Source: an uncultured beta proteobacterium
GTDB lineage: Bacteria > Pseudomonadota > Gammaproteobacteria > Burkholderiales > Burkholderiaceae_C
Reading direction: 5' to 3'
Assembly (NCBI GenBank): GCA_903869595.1
Contig: CAIPZV010000038.1
Coordinates: forward strand, 42,904 to 106,903
DNA length: 64,000 nucleotides
Numbering within the stretch: position 1 is the stretch's first letter; each line of letters begins with the position of its first letter. This document shows positions 27,010 through 36,826 of this stretch, piece by piece. The notes beneath the pieces were generated by a model. The model saw only the letters and a program-made list of their open reading frames with translations, had not been told where the DNA came from and did not search any database. Both the position numbers and the translations under genes were made by a program.

Positions 27010-27508
27010 TTCGTTCTCCTTCTGAAAACTGGATTAAGGTCAACGAGTAAGCTAGAAAAGCTCCCGATCGTGGACGGGGCATCGCCCACGCATCACGATA
27101 AACCCCTTCTGATGGAGAAAAAATACGTCATCTGACCAGTTCTGCTCGCCCACGTCTGTAACTTTTTGACCCATTTCCCGTCTTCATCGTCCACTTGCCC
27201 GCGAGGCGAAGAAAACAACAATTTATAGATTTGCACATTTGTCAGAGGAATTCGTCGACTTTGGCTCAGTTGACGAAATCTGTTGAAGCCAAGGGACACC
27301 ACTTATACGATGAGTGCCGAGCCTGCTTTTAGCAGAGGAATTCAAGGTGCGCCGTTTCTAAGGCGTTACCAAAGCACCGAAGAACGCCGTCACACAAGTA
27401 ATTGCCATTGCCGATTCCTCAGCATGTCATTACATAGTAGGCTGCAGTCAAATTCTGGTGTTTGTGCAGGGAATCACGTCTGACGCTGCCCAGCGTGCAA
27501 TGTCAAGA
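27010..27508. other. Intergenic region between amidase and aldehyde dehydrogenase remnant
   Basis: About 500 bases without a convincing gene. The first bases carry the ribosome-binding site of the amidase. An imperfect hairpin built on ATCGTG...CACGAT lies near 27067-27105, in the presumed amidase leader. The short open frames here have no recognisable motif. I find no transposase or inverted-repeat ends that would explain the adjacent rearrangement. Confidence 0.6.
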
Positions 27509-28229
27509 TTAGGATTGACGCAAATGCCAAGCCCTTGGCCACGTCAAGGTACTGATACCTCGCTTGACAAAGTCAGGCCCACGCCCGCGTCGCCATGGCC
27601 GCTCCTGGGAAGGCGCGGGCTGACGCGGTCCCAGCAATTCCAGTACACCGTGCCAGCGTTCACTTGGGCCAACAGTCGCTGCGGGCGCTTGGTCCAGCGT
27701 ATAGACGCCTGCAGTCAGGCCGTAGCGGGTGTCGTTCATGCGTTGCACGGCTTGCGCATCGCTACTGACTTTTTGGATGCCGATGATGGGGCCGAAGCTC
27801 TCTTCACGCATCAGCTCCATGCCGTGGTTCACATTGACCAAAACCGTGGGCGCAAACCAGTTGCCGGGTGCGGGGTCAGGTTTGCCGCCCGTTAGCAGCT
27901 CGGCACCTTTGGACAGGGCGTCGGCCACTTGGGCTTCCAGCACCGCGATTTGCGGCGCGCGGGTGATGGCGCCGACATAGGCGGCCGCGCTTTCGGAATC
28001 GCCGTGCTTCAAGCCTTTGACAGTTGGTAGCGTATTCGCTGGGTTTGTAGAGTACCGCATTACCGGCCAAGAGGGCAGGGAGAATCACATCGCCTTCGGC
28101 CATGCCGGTTTCCCGTGTCATGGTCAGGGACAGCGCGTCCATGTCTTACACCACGCTGGCGGCATCGTCAGCGGGTAAGGTGTTGGCCAGTTGGTCGTTG
28201 GCCGGATTAAAGATAGACAGGGTGCTCAT
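27509..28229 (-). pseudogene. Decayed second copy of the aldehyde dehydrogenase
   Basis: Reading on the minus strand from 28229, the first 26 residues match the intact enzyme at 5779-7152 (MSTLSIFNPAN, LPADDAASV). A deletion then joins this to DMDAL and a TAA replaces the Gln codon. A second deletion joins TRETG to the segment ending ILPALLAGN. A third removes everything from SEYATN to just before the KSGDTES region, including the catalytic Cys, and shifts the frame. The last third is again recognisable (WFAPTVLVNVNH, EESFGPIIG) before another frameshift. Homology stops at the gene end. The remnant cannot encode an active enzyme. Confidence 0.95.
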
Positions 28230-28305
28230 GCATGGTCAATGCACAGAGACGGCGGCCACTGCCGGGTGTTGTTTGCTGCTTGCCATGAAATCCTCCGATT
28301 TTTTC

Positions 28306-29436
28306 TTACCTTGCGCTGGCGGGCGCGCCGTGGGCTATGCCCAATTCCTGCATTGCAAGCGCCACCGCGTGTACCGCTTGTTCCATTTCTACCGTGCCAA
28401 TAGCGCCTATGCAGCCGACGCGAAAGGTCTCTATTTGCGTGAGCTTGCCAGGGTAGAGGATAAAGCCATGGCGTTTGGCCGCGTCATAAAACTTTTTAAA
28501 TTCGTAAGCGGCATGCGCTGGCGCGTGGAAGGTGACGATGATGGGCGCTTGGATATCCGGCGGTAAAAAAGGCACAAAGCCCAGCGCTGCCATACCACGC
28601 AGCAGGGTGTCGCAGTTGGCCTGGTAGCGCGCCAGGCGTGCGCCTTGTCCGCCTTCTTCCACAAATTGGGCGATGGCTTCGTGCAAGGCGACCAGCACAT
28701 GGGTGGGCGGCGTAAAGCGCCATTGGCCGGTTTTTTCCATGTAGGCGTGTTGGTCAAATAAATCCATGGCCAGCGATTGGCTATTGCCTTCGCAAGTCGT
28801 CAGTACCTGCTTGCGAACAAACACAAAGCCCATGCCGGGCACGCCTTCCAGGCATTTGCCGCTGGCGGCGATCAATGCGTCAAAGCGGGTACTGCGCGCG
28901 TCAATCGGCAGCGCGCCAAAAGAGCTCATGGCATCGACGATCAGGCCTTTGCCGTGGCGCTCGCACACATCGGCCACCGCCTGCAGCGGGTTGAGCACTC
29001 CGGCGCCGGTTTCGCAATGGATCATCAGCACATGGCTGATGCTGGCATCGGCTTGTAAGGCGGTTTCCAAGGCCTGCGGGGAGACGGCTTGGGCATCGTC
29101 AAAAGGCAGTACCGTGGTGCGCCTGCCCATCAAAGTGCTGAGTTTGGCGGCGCGCTTGCAATAGGCGCCGTTGTCCAGCACCAGCACATGGCCTGCGCGC
29201 GGCACTACGGTCGCCACCGCCGCTTCTACGCTAAAGGTGCCGCTGCCTTGCAAGGGCACGACCACATGGCTGTCGTGGCCGTGCACGATGTCCAGCAGGC
29301 TGTTGCGCACGCTGGCGGTGACGGCGATGAAGTCCGCGTCCCAAGAGCCCCAGTCGCGCAGCATGGCCAGTTTGGTGCGCAAACTGGTGGTCAAGGGGCC
29401 GGGGGTGAGCAAGATGGCGTCGCGGTGCAAGGGCAT
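28306..29436 (-). CDS. phnW: 2-aminoethylphosphonate:pyruvate aminotransferase
   Basis: A 376-residue class V PLP aminotransferase. It converts 2-aminoethylphosphonate and pyruvate to phosphonoacetaldehyde and alanine, the first step of ciliatine breakdown. It has the N-terminal [10 protein letters not shown], the PLP-binding D168 ([10 protein letters not shown]) and the Schiff-base K194 ([12 protein letters not shown]), which together separate PhnW from serine-glyoxylate aminotransferases. It is divergent from the GntR-phnA-phnY operon. Its product is exactly the substrate of PhnY, so the two transcripts form one pathway leading to phosphonoacetate and then acetate plus phosphate. Confidence 0.93.
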   Translation of the reverse strand: MPLHRDAILLTPGPLTTSLRTKLAMLRDWGSWDADFIAVTASVRNSLLDIVHGHDSHVVVPLQGSGTFSVEAAVATVVPRAGHVLVLDNGAYCKRAAKLSTLMGRRTTVLPFDDAQAVSPQALETALQADASISHVLMIHCETGAGVLNPLQAVADVCERHGKGLIVDAMSSFGALPIDARSTRFDALIAASGKCLEGVPGMGFVFVRKQVLTTCEGNSQSLAMDLFDQHAYMEKTGQWRFTPPTHVLVALHEAIAQFVEEGGQGARLARYQANCDTLLRGMAALGFVPFLPPDIQAPIIVTFHAPAHAAYEFKKFYDAAKRHGFILYPGKLTQIETFRVGCIGAIGTVEMEQAVHAVALAMQELGIAHGAPASAR

Positions 29437-29629
29437 GGTGGGTTCTCAAAAGTCCAAAAGTGTCCGTTGGGCGTGCGTGGGGCAAGCCTACTACGGGCAG
29501 GCTACGGTTATGAAAGCCTTGCTGGCACGGATGCGCCAATGCCGCCGCCAATTCTTCAGTCGCAACCAGAAGATGGGTGCTGCTGCCTTACCCCAAAAAA
29601 TAGCTACTCCGTCCACAGACCCATAGAAT

Positions 29630-29649
29630 ACAATAATATTGTTGACAAT
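29630..29649. promoter_or_regulatory. GntR/FCD-type operator between phnW and the phn operon
   Basis: Two overlapping palindromes share one arm: ACAAT-AAT-ATTGT (29630-29642) and ATTGT-TG-ACAAT (29638-29649). ATTGT-N2-ACAAT resembles operators of FCD-domain GntR regulators. It lies between the divergent phnW and GntR genes, and a TTGACA hexamer falls at 29642-29647. I infer autoregulation and control of both transcripts. Confidence 0.6.
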
Positions 29650-29675
29650 CTGCAATTTTCTGCTTCAATCCGACC

Positions 29676-30398
29676 ATGCCATTTGAAACCTTGGACCTGC
29701 CGGACCTAGCTCAGCCCACCATCGCCATGCTGCAAACCAGCTCGCTCACCAGCGCGGTGCAGCAAGCCTTGGAGCGCATGATTACGCTGGGCGAACTCGG
29801 TCCCGGCGACAAATTGAATGAAGCGGCCCTGGCTGAGCGCCTGGGTGTGTCGCGCGGGCCGGTGCGCGAGGCCTTTCGGGTGCTGGAGGAAGCCGGGCTT
29901 TTGACCTTGAAAAAAAACCGGGGCGTGTTCGTGCGCCAGATCCCGTTGCACGAGGCGCTGGAAATTTACGAGCTGCGCGCCATGATGGAAGCCCATGTGG
30001 GCGCGGTGTTGGCAGAAGCGGCCAGCGAGGAGCAATTGGCCAGCCTGCAAGCCATGATAGACAGCATGGAGCAGGCGGTGCAGGCGCAAGACGCGGCGCT
30101 GTATTACCGGCTCAATGTGGAGTTCCACGAAACTTTGGTGTCTTTTGCCGGAAACCGCAAGATGTACCTGCTGTACCGGCGCCTGACGCGCGAGCTGGGC
30201 TTGTTTAGGCGGCGCAACCTTGCGGCGCAGGATTTGTTGACCGGCTCTATTCAAGAGCATCGTGAGGTACTGGCTGCCATACGCTCGCGCAATGCGCCGC
30301 TAGCTGCCGACACCTTGCGCCGCCATGTGCTGCAAAGCCGTGAGCGCACCGCCCGCAGCCAGGATGCGGCGGATGCGCCCGCCAAGGTAAGTAACTAA
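29676..30398 (+). CDS. GntR-family regulator with FCD domain
   Basis: A 240-residue regulator. The winged HTH (about residues 25-90) contains LGPGDKLNEAALAERLGVSR and VREAFRVLEEAGLL. The all-helical FCD ligand domain (about 95-225) has metal-type positions in ELRAMMEAHVG and the later NVEFHETLVSFAGN. It is first in an operon with phnA, phnY, the HD protein and the EamA transporter, with an 18-base gap to phnA. Its likely effector is a phosphonate pathway intermediate. The start is not supported by a clear ribosome-binding site; an ATG at 29727 is an alternative. Confidence 0.9.
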   Translation: MPFETLDLPDLAQPTIAMLQTSSLTSAVQQALERMITLGELGPGDKLNEAALAERLGVSRGPVREAFRVLEEAGLLTLKKNRGVFVRQIPLHEALEIYELRAMMEAHVGAVLAEAASEEQLASLQAMIDSMEQAVQAQDAALYYRLNVEFHETLVSFAGNRKMYLLYRRLTRELGLFRRRNLAAQDLLTGSIQEHREVLAAIRSRNAPLAADTLRRHVLQSRERTARSQDAADAPAKVSN

Positions 30399-31634
<1,236 letters not shown>

Positions 31635-31649
31635 ACCTTGGGAAACACC

Positions 31650-33107
31650 ATGACCGATATTGCCGACTTCATACGCGAACACCAACTCGACGCCATGCGC
31701 CTGGGCGGCCAGGTGCTGGGTGCGGGCCGCCAGCGCCACATCGAAGTATTCAACCCCTACACCAATGCGCGCCTGGGCCAAATACCCAAAGCCACGCTGG
31801 AAGAAGTGCGCCATGCCTATGCCTGGGCCCATGCCTACCAAAGCCGCCTAACGCGCTACGAGCGCGCTGCCATTCTCAACAACACTGCCGCATTGGCGCG
31901 CACCCATGTGCAAGACATCGCACGCCTGATCAGCGCCGAATCAGGCCTGTGCATGAAAGACGCGGTCTATGAAGCGGGCCGCGTGAGCGATGTGCTTTTG
32001 TTCGGCGCGCAAGAAGTGCTGAAAGACGATGGACAGATATTTAGCTGCGACCTGACGCACCACGGCAAGCAGCGCCGCGTTTATACCCAGCGCTCGCCAC
32101 TGCTGGGCGTGATCAGCGCGATCACACCGTTTAACCACCCAATGAACCAGGTGGCGCACAAAATCATTCCCAGCATCGCCACCAACAACCGCATGGTGCT
32201 CAAGCCGTCGGAGAAAGTGCCCTTCTCTGCCATTTATCTGGCGCAACTGCTGTACGAAGGCGGGCTACCGCCGCAGATGCTGCAAATCATCACTGGCGAC
32301 CCGGCAGAGATTGCCGACGAAATGCTCACGCATGCCGAAGTCGACCTAATCACCTTTACCGGAGGTGTGCCGATTGGCAAATACATTGCCGCCAAAGCCG
32401 GTTACCGCCGCGTGGTGCTGGAGCTGGGCGGTAATGACCCGCTGATCGTGATGGACGATGCCGACTTGGAAGAAGCGGCCACGCTGGCGGTCAATGGCTC
32501 TTATAAAAATTCGGGCCAGCGCTGCACCGCCGTCAAACGCATGCTGGTACATGAGAAAGTGGCCGGCGACTTCACCGACCTGGTGCTGGCAAAAACCCGC
32601 GCCTGGTCTTATGGCGACCCGGCAGACACCAACAACCTGATGGGCACGGTGATCGACGAGCAAGCCGCGATGTTGTTTGAAGCGCGTGTCAACGAAGCGG
32701 TATCGCAAGGCGCGCGTCTATTGCACGGAAACCAGCGGCGTGGCGCTTTGTACGCGCCTACCTTGATCGACCAGGTGCGCCCGGAGATGACGGTGGTGCG
32801 CGAAGAAACCTTCGGCCCGGTATCGCCCATCATCCGCTTTGCCAATATCGACGAAGCGATTGCGATGGCCAACGGCACGGCTTACGGACTGTCCAGCGGC
32901 GTGTGTACCAACCGCATGGACGATATCGTGCGCTTTGTAAATGAACTGCACATGGGTACCGTCAACGTGCGCGAAGTGCCGGGTTACCGTTTGGAACTCA
33001 CGCCTTTTGGCGGTATCAAGGATTCGGGCCTAGGCTACAAAGAAGGTGTACAAGAGGCTATGAAAAGCTTTACCAACGTCAAAACCTATTCGCTGCCTTG
33101 GGTATAA
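31650..33107 (+). CDS. phnY: Phosphonoacetaldehyde dehydrogenase
   Basis: A 485-residue aldehyde dehydrogenase that oxidises phosphonoacetaldehyde to phosphonoacetate. The cofactor region has TPFNHPMNQVAHK, the Glu lies in LELGGNDP and the catalytic Cys in SGQRCTAVKR. The chain continues to REVPGYRLELTPFGGIKDSG. These match the PhnY group rather than the dehydrogenase at 5.8 kb. I start at the ATG at 31650 because the frame's upstream codon is TTG; TTGGGA lies just before it. Position between phnA and the HD gene supports the function. Confidence 0.93.
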   Translation: MTDIADFIREHQLDAMRLGGQVLGAGRQRHIEVFNPYTNARLGQIPKATLEEVRHAYAWAHAYQSRLTRYERAAILNNTAALARTHVQDIARLISAESGLCMKDAVYEAGRVSDVLLFGAQEVLKDDGQIFSCDLTHHGKQRRVYTQRSPLLGVISAITPFNHPMNQVAHKIIPSIATNNRMVLKPSEKVPFSAIYLAQLLYEGGLPPQMLQIITGDPAEIADEMLTHAEVDLITFTGGVPIGKYIAAKAGYRRVVLELGGNDPLIVMDDADLEEAATLAVNGSYKNSGQRCTAVKRMLVHEKVAGDFTDLVLAKTRAWSYGDPADTNNLMGTVIDEQAAMLFEARVNEAVSQGARLLHGNQRRGALYAPTLIDQVRPEMTVVREETFGPVSPIIRFANIDEAIAMANGTAYGLSSGVCTNRMDDIVRFVNELHMGTVNVREVPGYRLELTPFGGIKDSGLGYKEGVQEAMKSFTNVKTYSLPWV

Positions 33108-33113
33108 ATAAGC

Positions 33114-33674
33114 ATGTCGTCACTTACGCCCCGCTTGGCTGCTATCCGCGATCTGTTCGCCGCGCGCGGCGCAGAGCAATATACCGGCGAGCCGGTCAGC
33201 CACCTGGAACACGCGCTGCAATGCGCCTGGCAAGCCGAGCAGGAAGGCGCGGACGATGGCTTGGTGACGGCAGCGCTTTTGCATGACCTAGGCCATTTAC
33301 TGCACGACCTAGGCGAGACGCCCAGCGCACAAGGCGTGGACGACGTACACCAGTACCGCGTTGTGCCTTTTTTGCGCGGCTTGTTTCCCGATGCGGTGAT
33401 CGATGCCATCCAGCGCCACGTCAACGCCAAACGCTACTTATGCGCGACACGACCGGAGTACTACGCCGCATTGTCAGAAGACTCCAAACGCAGCTTGGTG
33501 TTGCAAGGTGGTCTGTTTAGCGCAGCGCAAGCGCAGGCCTTTTTACAAGAACCCGGTGCGAGCGACGCAGTGCGTTTGCGCGTGTGGGACGATAGGGCCA
33601 AGCAAGCGGGCCTGGCCACGCCAGACTTGGCGCATTTTCTGCACTATGCCAGCCGCTGCGCGCTTTTGCATTGA
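33114..33674 (+). CDS. PhnZ-like HD-domain protein of phosphonate operons
   Basis: A 186-residue HD protein of the family named for phosphonate-degradation operons. PhnZ itself is a di-iron oxygenase that splits (R)-2-amino-1-hydroxyethylphosphonate to glycine and phosphate. All residues I recall for PhnZ have counterparts: Y23 and E26 (QYTGEPVSH), H33, the pair H57/D58 (LLHDLGH), H79, H102 and D159/D160 (VWDD). It lies six bases after phnY. The usual partner PhnY*, an iron/2-oxoglutarate hydroxylase, is not in this window, so its substrate source is unclear. Confidence 0.85.
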   Translation: MSSLTPRLAAIRDLFAARGAEQYTGEPVSHLEHALQCAWQAEQEGADDGLVTAALLHDLGHLLHDLGETPSAQGVDDVHQYRVVPFLRGLFPDAVIDAIQRHVNAKRYLCATRPEYYAALSEDSKRSLVLQGGLFSAAQAQAFLQEPGASDAVRLRVWDDRAKQAGLATPDLAHFLHYASRCALLH

Positions 33675-33680
33675 GGCTGC

Positions 33681-34526
33681 GTGCCAGGCCTAAGCCCGCA
33701 GGTGCTGCTCGCCGTTTTGGTCGGCGCGCTGCTGCACGCCAGCTGGAATGTGCTGGTCAAATCCAGCACCGACAAAATCCTCGACACCGCGCTCATCTGC
33801 GTGCTCTGTTCTATTTATGCGTTACCGGTATGTTTGTATGTAGGCCCGCCGGATCCGCAAGTCTGGCCGTTTATTGCGGCCTCGGTAGTGGTGCATGTGG
33901 CCTACTACTTTGCGCTGGCCGGTGCCTACCGCCACGGCGATCTGGGGTTGGCTTATCCGCTAATGCGCGGCACTGCGCCCGTGTTGGTGGCGCTCAGTTC
34001 ATTTCTCCTGCTGGATGAAGCCCTCACGCCCTTGGCCTGGCTGGGCGTGTTGTGCGTGAGTTGCGGTCTGCTGATGCTGGGCGCCGGTGCTGTCATGCTG
34101 GCGCAAAAGAAAGCGGTGGTGTTTGCGCTGTCCAACGCGGTGCTGATTGCGATTTACACCGTGGTTGACGCCAAAGGTGCGCGCTTGTCAGGCCAAGTTT
34201 CGCAATACCTTGCGATGCTTTTTGCACTGGACGCTTGGCCCTTTGCCTTATTGGTTTTGTGGCAGCGCAAGGGCGCGGTCCTGCCCTATGTGCGCGGGCG
34301 CTGGCGCTTGGCCGCAGGTGGCGCTGCTGCATCAATGGCCTCGTATTCGATTGCTTTGTGGGCAATGACGGTGGCACCGGTCGCGCTCATCGCCGCGCTA
34401 CGCGAAACCTCGGTGTTGTTCGCCGCTATTTTGGGCGCGTGGTTGCTCAAAGAGCCCTGGACCCGACCCCGCGTGCTGGGCACCGTATCTATCGTGCTGG
34501 GTGTCATGGCGCTGCGATTGGCCTGA
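33681..34526 (+). CDS. EamA/DMT-family transporter
   Basis: An inner-membrane protein of 281 residues with about ten hydrophobic helices in two EamA repeats (residues about 5-135 and 145-280; ALLHASWNVLVKSS and YPLMRGTAPVLVAL are typical). The start is GTG at 33681, six bases after the HD gene, so it is the last member of the phn operon. DMT carriers move small metabolites, often outward. Uptake or efflux of a phosphonate or of a pathway product is plausible. No ABC-type phosphonate transporter (phnCDE) is present in the window. Confidence 0.88.
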   Translation: MPGLSPQVLLAVLVGALLHASWNVLVKSSTDKILDTALICVLCSIYALPVCLYVGPPDPQVWPFIAASVVVHVAYYFALAGAYRHGDLGLAYPLMRGTAPVLVALSSFLLLDEALTPLAWLGVLCVSCGLLMLGAGAVMLAQKKAVVFALSNAVLIAIYTVVDAKGARLSGQVSQYLAMLFALDAWPFALLVLWQRKGAVLPYVRGRWRLAAGGAAASMASYSIALWAMTVAPVALIAALRETSVLFAAILGAWLLKEPWTRPRVLGTVSIVLGVMALRLA

Positions 34527-34545
34527 GCACTGTGGCGCATCAGCA

Positions 34546-35730
34546 TTAGGCTTTGCGCACTAACACCAGTCCTTTAAGGTACTCGCCTTCCGGAAAACTC
34601 AGCGTCATCGGATGGTCCGGGGCGGCCCCCAGCCGTTCGCTGATAAAGCCGTCTACGCCAGCGTCTGCACCCGCAGATGCGACGATCTTGTGAAACAAAT
34701 CTGCACTAATGCCGCCAGAGCAGGAAAACGTAAACAACACGCCTTGCGGTTCCAAAATTTGCAAAGCCAGGCGGTTGATATCTTTGTAAGCGCGCGCTGC
34801 GCGTTCGGCATGCGCGATCGTGGGCGCCAGCTTGGGCGGGTCTAGCACGATGGCGTCAAAACGGCGGCCCTCTTTGGCAAAGCGGCGCAAGCTGGCGTTC
34901 ACATCGGCGTCGATAAATTCTGCGCGCTCTGCCGCAAAGCCATTGCGCGCCACATTGCTAGCCGCCAGCGCCAGCGCGGGTGCGGACGAATCGATGGACG
35001 TCACATGCGCCGCGCCGCCAGACAAAGCCGCCACGCTAAAGCCGCCGGTATAGCAAAAGCAATTGAGCACGCGCTGCGATTGCAGGCGCTGCACATAGTG
35101 CGCAAATCGCAGCCGGCTATCGCGCTGGTCCAGGTAGTAACCGGTCTTGTGCCCTTGCGCAATATCCAGCCCAAGTTGCCAGCCATGCTCGCGCAGCACC
35201 AGCGCGGTGTCGCCCAGGCCGCGCAGCCAGCCCACTTTAGTGTCCAGGCCTTCCAGGCCGCGACTGCTGGCGTCGGAGCGCTCGTAGATTTTTTGCAAGC
35301 CGGTGTGTTCTAGCAGCGCATCTGCAATCGCGTCTTTCCAGCGTTCACACCCCGCGCTGCCAAACTGCGCCACCAGCGTATCGCCATAACGGTCCACGAT
35401 CAAGCCGGGCAAGCCGTCAGATTCGCCATGCACCAGACGCAGGCTGTCGCTGTCTATCGCCAGCCGTGCACGCGCTTGTAGTGCGGTGCGAATGCGGGCA
35501 GCGAAAAAAGCGGCGTCGATGCGATCGCTTTCGTCAAAACTCCAGATGCGGGCGCGAATGCGCGACTGCGGGCTGAAGGCGGCCCAACCCAAAAACTGGC
35601 CCGCATGCCCCTCCACGCGCACCGTTTCGCCACTGTCGCCGCCGCCTTTGGCAATCGCCGATTCAAAAATCCAGGGGTGTTTGCGCAGCAAGGAGCGCTC
35701 TTTGCCTTCGCGTAGTCGCAGTGTTTTCAT
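34546..35730 (-). CDS. rlmI: 23S rRNA (cytosine(1962)-C5)-methyltransferase
   Basis: A 394-residue class I SAM methyltransferase with an N-terminal PUA domain (MKTLRLREGKERSLLRKHPW, about residues 1-85). The middle has LIVDRYGDTLVAQ, and the Rossmann catalytic domain contains LNCFCYTGGFSVAALSGGA, DPPKLAP and the catalytic Cys in FTFSCSGGI. Length and order match RlmI. I start at the ATG at 35730, where the PUA domain begins. It converges with the phn operon 20 bases away. Confidence 0.93.
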   Translation of the reverse strand: MKTLRLREGKERSLLRKHPWIFESAIAKGGGDSGETVRVEGHAGQFLGWAAFSPQSRIRARIWSFDESDRIDAAFFAARIRTALQARARLAIDSDSLRLVHGESDGLPGLIVDRYGDTLVAQFGSAGCERWKDAIADALLEHTGLQKIYERSDASSRGLEGLDTKVGWLRGLGDTALVLREHGWQLGLDIAQGHKTGYYLDQRDSRLRFAHYVQRLQSQRVLNCFCYTGGFSVAALSGGAAHVTSIDSSAPALALAASNVARNGFAAERAEFIDADVNASLRRFAKEGRRFDAIVLDPPKLAPTIAHAERAARAYKDINRLALQILEPQGVLFTFSCSGGISADLFHKIVASAGADAGVDGFISERLGAAPDHPMTLSFPEGEYLKGLVLVRKA

Positions 35731-35872
35731 AGCGGGCATTGTCGCTGGGGTGGCTAGGTGCCAGACAGGCGGCAAATTGCTAGCCAATGAGCGCTTGGCT
35801 AGGGAGGCGCATTCATGTCTGCCGTGTAGATGTAAGTACACATGGACTGCAACGCCAGTGAGCGTCTCGCGT

Positions 35873-36196
35873 TTACGCCAGCACACCCAGCCCGTGTTTC
35901 TGGACTACCGCTAACAACTTGAGCGCCATGCCGCTGGGTTGTTTGCTGCCGGACTCCCACTTTTGAATAGTGGATTCGCTGGTATTGAGGTATCTCGCAA
36001 AAACCGGTTGGCTGACATGCGCTTGCTCGCGGATGTTTTTTATTTGGGTTGGGGCTAGCGCGGGCGGCACCGCCAGGCAAGTTTCATCAAACTGGCGCAT
36101 GGTAGTTTGGTCTAGGGCGCCTACCTTTTGCAAGGCAGTGGCAGAGGCATGGATTGCCGCAAAGGCGTCACTTTTGAATTTCTGTTTTTTAGTCAT
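35873..36196 (-). CDS. XRE-family antitoxin of a HigBA-type pair
   Basis: A 107-residue DNA-binding antitoxin. The HTH lies in the C-terminal half (IKNIREQAHVSQPVFARYL, then STIQKWESG and GMALKLLAVVQKHG), as in HigA/MqsA-like antitoxins that follow their toxin. The start at 36196 overlaps the toxin gene by eight bases; an upstream ATG at 36211 is less likely. It probably represses the pair through its own promoter upstream of the toxin. Confidence 0.85.
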   Translation of the reverse strand: MTKKQKFKSDAFAAIHASATALQKVGALDQTTMRQFDETCLAVPPALAPTQIKNIREQAHVSQPVFARYLNTSESTIQKWESGSKQPSGMALKLLAVVQKHGLGVLA

Positions 36197-36557
36197 GGCA
36201 AATCTCCACAAAGTCTCCGTTTACAAGTAGCTGACGAAGTTGCGGTTCCGTTATGCCCGCATAACTTTTAGCCAGCAGGCGAAAAGCCAGTAATTCATCG
36301 TCCTCTATGTTTGCGCGGTCCTGCTTGGCAAACAGGTACGCATAAACCCAGTGCTTGCCCCCTTTGGCCAAGATGATGGAGCGGTGTTGGTTGTTATTAA
36401 GCCGATTTTTGAAAACACCGCCGCCCAAATCATCCACTTGCCCCATTCGAGCTTGCTCGATGGCCAAGCAAAGCTCAGTGTCCTTGATCTTGGCCTTCTT
36501 TGCTTCTTTGGAAAACCCGGCGGTTTTGAAGGCGCGACTTGACGCATCGGGTGGCAT
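36189..36557 (-). CDS. RelE/HigB-family toxin
   Basis: A 122-residue predicted ribosome-dependent mRNA interferase of the RelE superfamily branch with FKNRLNNNQHRSIILAKGG and HWVYAYLFAKQDRANI. It precedes its antitoxin, the reversed order typical of HigBA-type modules, and the genes overlap. The N terminus (ASSRAFKTAGFSKEAKKAKI) is typical of this branch. Target and activity are inferred from the family. Confidence 0.85.
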   Translation of the reverse strand: MPPDASSRAFKTAGFSKEAKKAKIKDTELCLAIEQARMGQVDDLGGGVFKNRLNNNQHRSIILAKGGKHWVYAYLFAKQDRANIEDDELLAFRLLAKSYAGITEPQLRQLLVNGDFVEICHD

Positions 36558-36743
36558 GCGCTAGTGTAGCACCAGGTGATACCAAATACAAGATTTAGCA
36601 CGGGCCCAGCATTGAACACACCCTCGGGGCCAACCAAATCCCCCACTTCGCAGCGCCTCCGTAGGCCGGGGCCGGACGACGATTTTTTAGCCTGCGTCAT
36701 GAGGAGCCCGGCCTCGGCCTGCGGGGGCGCGGGCTCAGGCATC

Positions 36744-36826
36744 AGTGAAGGCAAAAGCGGTCTAAGGCATCTATGACCAAGAACCCACGCCCAGAGTCCG
36801 TGAAGGCAAACGTTGTCTCAGACATC
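36744..36826. repeat. Imperfect direct repeat at the SulP gene end
   Basis: Two related stretches of about 28 bases, 36744-36772 and 36798-36826, share GTGAAGGCAAA exactly and then TCT-AG-CAT with substitutions. The second overlaps the last codons of the SulP gene. The rest of the gap from 36558 to 36817 shows no gene. Confidence 0.5.

Noticed and set aside
27093..27302. A 69-residue minus-strand frame beside the pseudogene, considered as a transposase remnant
   Set aside because: No catalytic residues, no terminal inverted repeats and no target-site duplication could be seen.
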